A stretch of DNA of 30,120 nt. Origin: Perkinsus olseni (taxonomy: Eukaryota > Perkinsozoa > Perkinsida > Perkinsidae). Location of the stretch: contig JABANP010000595.1 in NCBI GenBank assembly GCA_013115135.1, positions 1 to 30,120 of the forward strand, read 5' to 3'. Position numbers and translations under genes: made by a program. Below, piece after piece: positions 25,693-30,120 of this stretch (position 1 is its first letter; each line of letters begins with the position of its first letter). The notes below the pieces were generated by a model that saw only the letters and a program-made list of their open reading frames with translations, was not told the DNA's origin and did not search any database.

Positions 25693-25821
25693 GATGTCCT
25701 GCCCACGAACGTGACCTTCAGACGACGGGCAGCTGAGTTCCTCAAGATGCGTCCCGACACTACTCCGATCAAGGTAGATACCAAGGGGAACCAGGCAGAT
25801 TGTCTCAGTCGAAAAGGTTGA
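25693..25821 (+). pseudogene. C-terminal RNase H-like pol fragment
   Basis: A 42-codon frame ends VDTKGNQADCLSRKG and a stop. The N-x-AD-x-LSR signature is that of the last RNase H block of retroelement pol. It begins directly at the element 2 terminus. With the RT fragment on the other side (20877-21026) it may derive from one pol that element 2 entered, but the intervening RT region is missing. Confidence 0.5.
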
Positions 25822-26035
25822 CAGCATGTAGTAGGATGTTGCGCACTTCGTGCGTATTCGTGCTTTACCAGATCAATAGCTAATCGGCGCGGCTGGTGTA
25901 GTTGGTCGACGATCAACTGCTGGCCTAAGATTACCTAACATTGCCCTGCCCGTCTGCAGGTCGACGGATGACTTGGACGACTTTCTGCACAAGTTGAGGT
26001 CGATTCTTAAAACACTGAGACCCCTACCGAACGCT
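25822..26035. other. No gene recognised
   Basis: No motif or repeat structure seen. Confidence 0.4.
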
Positions 26036-26482
26036 GGGTCGCTTTGCTCAAGGAGCAAGTGGTGCAGGACATAAGGGCAGAGCTTTTTGAGGATAAATCG
26101 GAGGACGACTATCGTAAGTACTATAAGAGAGTTCAGAGCTTTCTGTCCTCCAAGAGGGGGAAACGCTGCAACAGTTGACCCCTAACATCTTCTTAAGCAC
26201 TTCTCAGGAGCAGAAGTTCCTGAGAGTTGGATCAACCAAGGTCGGCAACCTTACCTGCAGTTGCAGTTTTTGTGGAACTGGAGATCCGAAAAGAGATTGT
26301 TGCCCGACAGACTGGGATGTGGCTCAATCCAGTTGTTTTTGGAGGGGGCAAGGCGCTTCGAGAACTTCCACAAGCCAACTGAGAGTGCTTCCTGTCCATG
26401 AACAGTGAAAGAGAACATTGTGTGGTGTTCGAGATTGCAGTGCCATCGTTGTGGAAGAGAAAGTGATTTTGCTCGAGCCTGC
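26036..26482 (+). pseudogene. Gag remnant with a lost CCHC zinc knuckle
   Basis: A frame begins TETPTERWVALLKEQVVQDI and continues helical and charged (FEDKSEDDYRKYYKRVQSFL). A one-base shift near 26160 is needed to continue as LTPNIFLSTSQEQKFLRVG. At 26441-26482 the sequence encodes CHRCGRESDFARAC, a CCHC knuckle in which the His is replaced by Asp. The gag helices followed by a knuckle identify a Ty3- or Copia-type gag. Several frame changes show decay. Confidence 0.6.
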
Positions 26483-26812
26483 AGTCCACTGATAGGGCTT
26501 GGTCCAGGAGGCCGGCAGAAAATCGGGCTTCTTAGGCTGGGTGGGACCAGCAGCCTACCAGTAGGGCTGAAATCTCTTTAAAGCCAGCCAGTGAGCCACG
26601 GAGTTCATCTGGCGCAGGAAAAAGTACAAGGCTAGTCTGCTGGATCTCGAGCCGCAGACATGACGATGACCAGAGCTCTCCCGATAGTTCGGTGGACCGA
26701 GGAGAAAAGACAGAGAAAGCAGAGAAGGCTGCTCAATCTTAGACATGTGAGTCAACATCGAGAGCTACTCTGAAAGATTCGGATGATTTCCTCGCCATGC
26801 CCTGATATGTGA

Positions 26813-27190
26813 ATGCCGGGGATATCGAACAAAGTATGTTGGGGCGTCAGGTTCAGGCTACATCCGTTTCACCGAGGCATGATCTGCCAGGTGAGGACAC
26901 TCCTCGACATCTGTTGCAGTATAAATTTGGCGAGTAGAGATCATGCTCAGTACTTGCAATCTCAGGGCTATCGTTGTGGTTTGGTGGCTCCTCCCATTGA
27001 GGTCGGCGAGGCATCTGGAGAACTGACTCGGTTCAAGAAGTCCGTTGTGCTTTGATGGCGACAGTGAGCATTCTGTGAGAATGGAATGCCCTGTGATCGA
27101 TGGTCTCCAGCGGCCTTGGATATTGGGCATGATCCACGTTACCCTGCTCAATGCTCGTATCAATTGCGTTGACAGCGTTGTGCAGATCGG
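26813..27190 (+). pseudogene. Decayed retropepsin
   Basis: RTLLDICCSINLAS is a retropepsin active site in which the D-T/S-G triad has become D-I-C. After a frame change near 27050 a segment with MECPVIDGLQRPWILGMIH matches the hydrophobic G-containing second half of the protease. It lies downstream of the gag knuckle, as expected in one gag-protease unit, and is inactive. Confidence 0.6.
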
Positions 27191-27340
27191 CCATAATCAT
27201 TGGAGCTGGATTGTACAGAGAGTATATCAGGCTCTCGTAGACTCAGTGTCGAAGACCGTTGATTTTGTCCGACGTAACTTCTCCACTGTCCTACAACCCG
27301 GTCTAAATGAGGTGAATGTGCGAAACCCAAACTCTTCAAG

Positions 27341-27370
27341 TTATCAGGAAGATTCAATTTGGTTATTTCA
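27341..27370 (+). repeat. 30-bp direct repeat left of the solo TIR
   Basis: TTATCAGG..TTCAATTTGGTTATTTC recurs at 27699-27728 with about 26 of 30 bases identical. The pair brackets the family X TIR. Confidence 0.6.
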
Positions 27371-27389
27371 ATACCATACGCTCAGATCG

Positions 27390-27675
27390 GGGATGTTCAC
27401 GACTCGTACGCCGAAAACTCGTACATTTTCGACTCATGTCTCGAATACTCGTACACCTTCGACTCGTACACCAAATACCCGTGCACCGAGGACTCGTACA
27501 CGGAAAACTCATACACAGAAAACTCGCACATGTAAAACTCGTACGCAAAATACTCGTACACATCATACTCGTACACAAAACACTCGTACACATCGTGCTC
27601 GTACACCGTCATTTCATACACACACCCACTTTTAACTCGTACACCGTTATTTCGTACACCCTGCAAAAATTTTTC
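27390..27675 (-). repeat. Solitary family X TIR (15-bp array)
   Basis: It begins GGGATGTTCACGACTCGTAC, the inverted form of the family X right end. About 18 units follow (CTCGTACACCTTCGA, CTCGTACACATCATA and similar) in a 15-bp register. It stops at GCAAAAATTTTT, the point where the internal hairpin begins in other copies. No internal region or second TIR follows. Confidence 0.8.
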
Positions 27676-27698
27676 AGACTTGACTGAAGCCCTCCAGG

Positions 27699-27728
27699 TT
27701 ATCAGGTGAATTCAATTTGGTTATTTCG
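27699..27728 (+). repeat. 30-bp direct repeat right of the solo TIR
   Basis: Partner of 27341-27370. It is too long for a MULE target duplication, so it may be a pre-existing tandem repeat or a relic of the event that removed the rest of the element. Confidence 0.6.
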
Positions 27729-30120
27729 AGGGATTACTATTAGACTAGCTCTAGAAAATCGGCTCTGTTGAGGTTCAGCGAGCTTCGTCGCTGAGGGCTC
27801 GAATCAGTGGGCAATGTGAACGGGCTCATGGATTTCTGATGGATGCCCTGGCGATACTCTGCAGTAGTCGGGAGGAGATCTGGCCGCAGTTCCTACAGCT
27901 AGTAACATTTGCTCATATACTAATGTTGGAGATGGTCGGTTATGCTCTCCGCATCTCACCACTCATGGTGGTCGGAGTCCTCTGTTATGGAGCGCTATCG
28001 ACTGGCGCGGTTGTCGCTGCCGACTGGCGCGGTGATCGATTTGATGATAATCAATTTCGCCTATCAGCACGTGTGCGCATATCCCCGTCGTCAGGCCGTC
28101 GCATACTGATATCATTGGGTAATAGCGGCTAGCACCAAATATGTCCTAAATCTGCTAGCATATTTGTGGACTGACTGAGCCCCGCTCCGCTGCGTCGTGC
28201 AGTTTCCGTGCATTTTCTACTTCATACTGTTACTGCCTTTCCGTCGACGGCCAGCGGGGCTGGCCGTTGCGCTATCACTACTTAACACCGGTCCATTTAC
28301 TCTACACAGTAGCTATCGGCTGCCATACCGGCAAATCCCTTTGTCGACCAGAGTAGTACTGTATGATGATTTCTGACGCCCGCGAGCTGCTCCCCTCTAT
28401 CGGTGGATTTGTATATACCCTACCCAATCGGTCCCCATCTACGCTCCACTCGGCGCTGCTCGGCCCACAGGGTTTCGGGCCTCGGGTTCAGGTGGTGTGC
28501 GGCTCGCGGGTTTCATGTTTCCCATGAAGTCTCAGAAAGTGTGGTGTTGCCACCCCAGTCTTGAGAGAGGACTCGATAGTCAGTTTTTGCGCTAGCATGG
28601 GACACTCGCACGAGTCATAGCATTCTTCAACCCTACCGGATCTTTTGATGAGAAACCCTGGTACTTTGTATGATCCAACGGATTTGGAAATTGACTCGAT
28701 GACAATCGGCATGGTAGAATCCATGAAAATAGACCACGTCTGCGTCCAACTCGCCATCGACGCTCGGCTGAAAGCGAAAAACAAGTATGAAGTATCGGGA
28801 ACACCCAGGTTCGATCCCCGGTGAGCGGTGATCACAAGCTTTTGTCGCATTTCAATTCGCGCGAAAGCGAAATATCGCTCACCATGCGGCACTTCTGAAA
28901 CGGTTGAGCACTCCTTGACCTTTTGAGCTTCGGGGTCCTTAGCAGGATCTTACCCGGGTTCGATCATTTGCGCACTCTCAATGGGCAGGGGTATAGTGTC
29001 TTCCCTTTTACGGGTATATCTTAGGATCTCTATTTGGTCCCGGACGCCGCTGTTCAAGAACGGCTCGTGCATGCTGCCCACGAGTTCTCACATCGTGGTC
29101 TTAGTGGTAATCACAACCTCCTTCTGGCGCGAGATCAGGGTGACCGTGAAGCATGTCTGTGATCAAAGCCACCCTTTGTCGAGTGAGCAACTTGGGCCAC
29201 ATTCTGGTATCGTGTTCGACAGTTCTGATCAAATGTCTGTTCTCGTGGCCTCTAACCGGTGCTCCGGGTCTACCGCTTTCCGCTCCTGGAATCAAGTTCA
29301 CAAGATTTCCCTGGTCCTATTACCATCTCCTTGTCCAAGACTAATGGGTCACGGTGAGAATCTCTCACCGAGAGAGTTCACAAGGAGATCCACAACCACA
29401 TGCGTACTGTGGCTTAACAATGTGGTCGCCTGGGTAGGTAGATCGACCCTGATCCACAGATCTGTGCGATATTGTAAAGCGCTAAATTGTAATGACTCAT
29501 ATTTGGGACAGGCTGCTGACCTGTATCAACAATGCTAGTCTGGAGTTCCAGGAGAAGGCTGGAACCCTCTCGCGTGAGGTCTCTATCCTCAATGGTCTCA
29601 GCGACAAGGTACTCGATATGAAGCAGCAATGAGAAGGACTCTGCCGAGATGCTCGCGCGGTCGCGCTCGATCTCGATGTCAGCGTAGACCTAGACACGGC
29701 CTACTACCGACATCATAGAAATGACCGAGGGGTTGACCCTGCTACTAGCTTCGAGTTCTTCCGGTCGCAAGTATTCGAAAAGGCTCTCGAATTCATGTGC
29801 TGAGAGTCTTCGTACCAGATTCGTAGAAGTTAAGGAGATAGAAAGCCGATTCAATGTACTTTGGAAATTTTGGGACCTAACGGAAGACGAGATAAAGGAA
29901 TTCTGCGCTGCGCCTTGCGGCGGACTATGCAGCTGATGGGATCGATGCCGCTGAGCTGGGGACAGAGTTGCTGGTTGCTCAAGAAGGCATATCATGTGAT
30001 GAAGTGAGTATCAACGGAGTCCCCTGTCCGTTGACACTTTTGAACCATCTAAAGTCCAGTGGTCTCTGCGAAACATTCTCTCAACTCAGCTTGCTGCTTC
30101 GGCTATTCCTCACTATTCCG
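27729..30120. other. No confident gene; possible tRNA-like remnants
   Basis: Several frames of 60-185 codons occur, the longest at 28981-29538, without family motifs. B-box-like GGTTCGATCCCC (about 28809) and GGGTTCGATC (about 28955) suggest tRNA-derived sequence, but I could not place a matching A box for the first. A 9-bp-arm hairpin (ACGGCCAGC/GCTGGCCGT) lies at 28247-28267. Confidence 0.35.

Noticed and set aside
28981..29538. 185-codon ORF
   Set aside because: No recognisable motif and no supporting context; length alone is not enough in this repeat-rich DNA.

Overview
This window reads as transposon-dense eukaryotic DNA, probably from a single-celled eukaryote. It shows short GT..AG introns (37-76 bp), an LTR retrotransposon, Mutator-like (MULE) transposases and tRNA-like pol III boxes. 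It has no bacterial operon structure. A perkinsid or dinoflagellate-like alveolate is a tentative guess that the sequence does not prove. I see no confident housekeeping gene; almost everything recognisable is mobile DNA nested in mobile DNA.

Layout. 1-3086: short palindromes, a dispersed TTGTCCAAA motif and a piece of an inverted-repeat family called here family X. 3087-10331: a MULE with exact 198-bp terminal inverted repeats (TIRs). Its right TIR is split by an intact 5.45-kb LTR retrotransposon (4846-10298; 196-bp LTRs with no visible differences, 5-bp target duplication, one 1682-codon gag-pol). 10332-10960: a partial family X copy with a tRNA-like unit and hairpins. 10779-11966: a recent 560-bp direct duplication whose junction lies at a perfect 16-bp hairpin; each copy carries the same small ORF. 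12008-12705: a 60+229-bp tandem repeat. 12802-13261: two overlapping ORFs of unknown family. 15398-16569: an unrecognised gene with one likely 59-bp intron. 17640-20190 (minus): a MULE gene with a DDE transposase domain, several tiny introns and a C-terminal Ulp1/C48-type cysteine protease, abutting a gag-protease fragment. 21027-25692: a 4.67-kb element with roughly 500-bp TIRs that contains a decayed minus-strand pol. That pol is itself interrupted by a 742-bp family X element with an 8-bp target duplication. 25693-27190: decayed plus-strand RNase H, gag and protease remnants. 27390-27675: a solitary family X TIR. 27729-30120: no confident gene.

Unifying observation. Three inverted-repeat families (MULE-1, element 2, family X) have TIRs that start with GGG and are built from degenerate units in a strict 15-bp register. 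Each unit carries a GTACA core, while the rest of the unit varies. The arrays look like phased binding sites or a fold-back architecture. Because 15 is a multiple of three they also create long spurious ORFs of five-residue repeats. The nesting gives relative ages: the pol remnants are older than family X, MULE-1 is older than the LTR element, and the 560-bp duplication is very recent.
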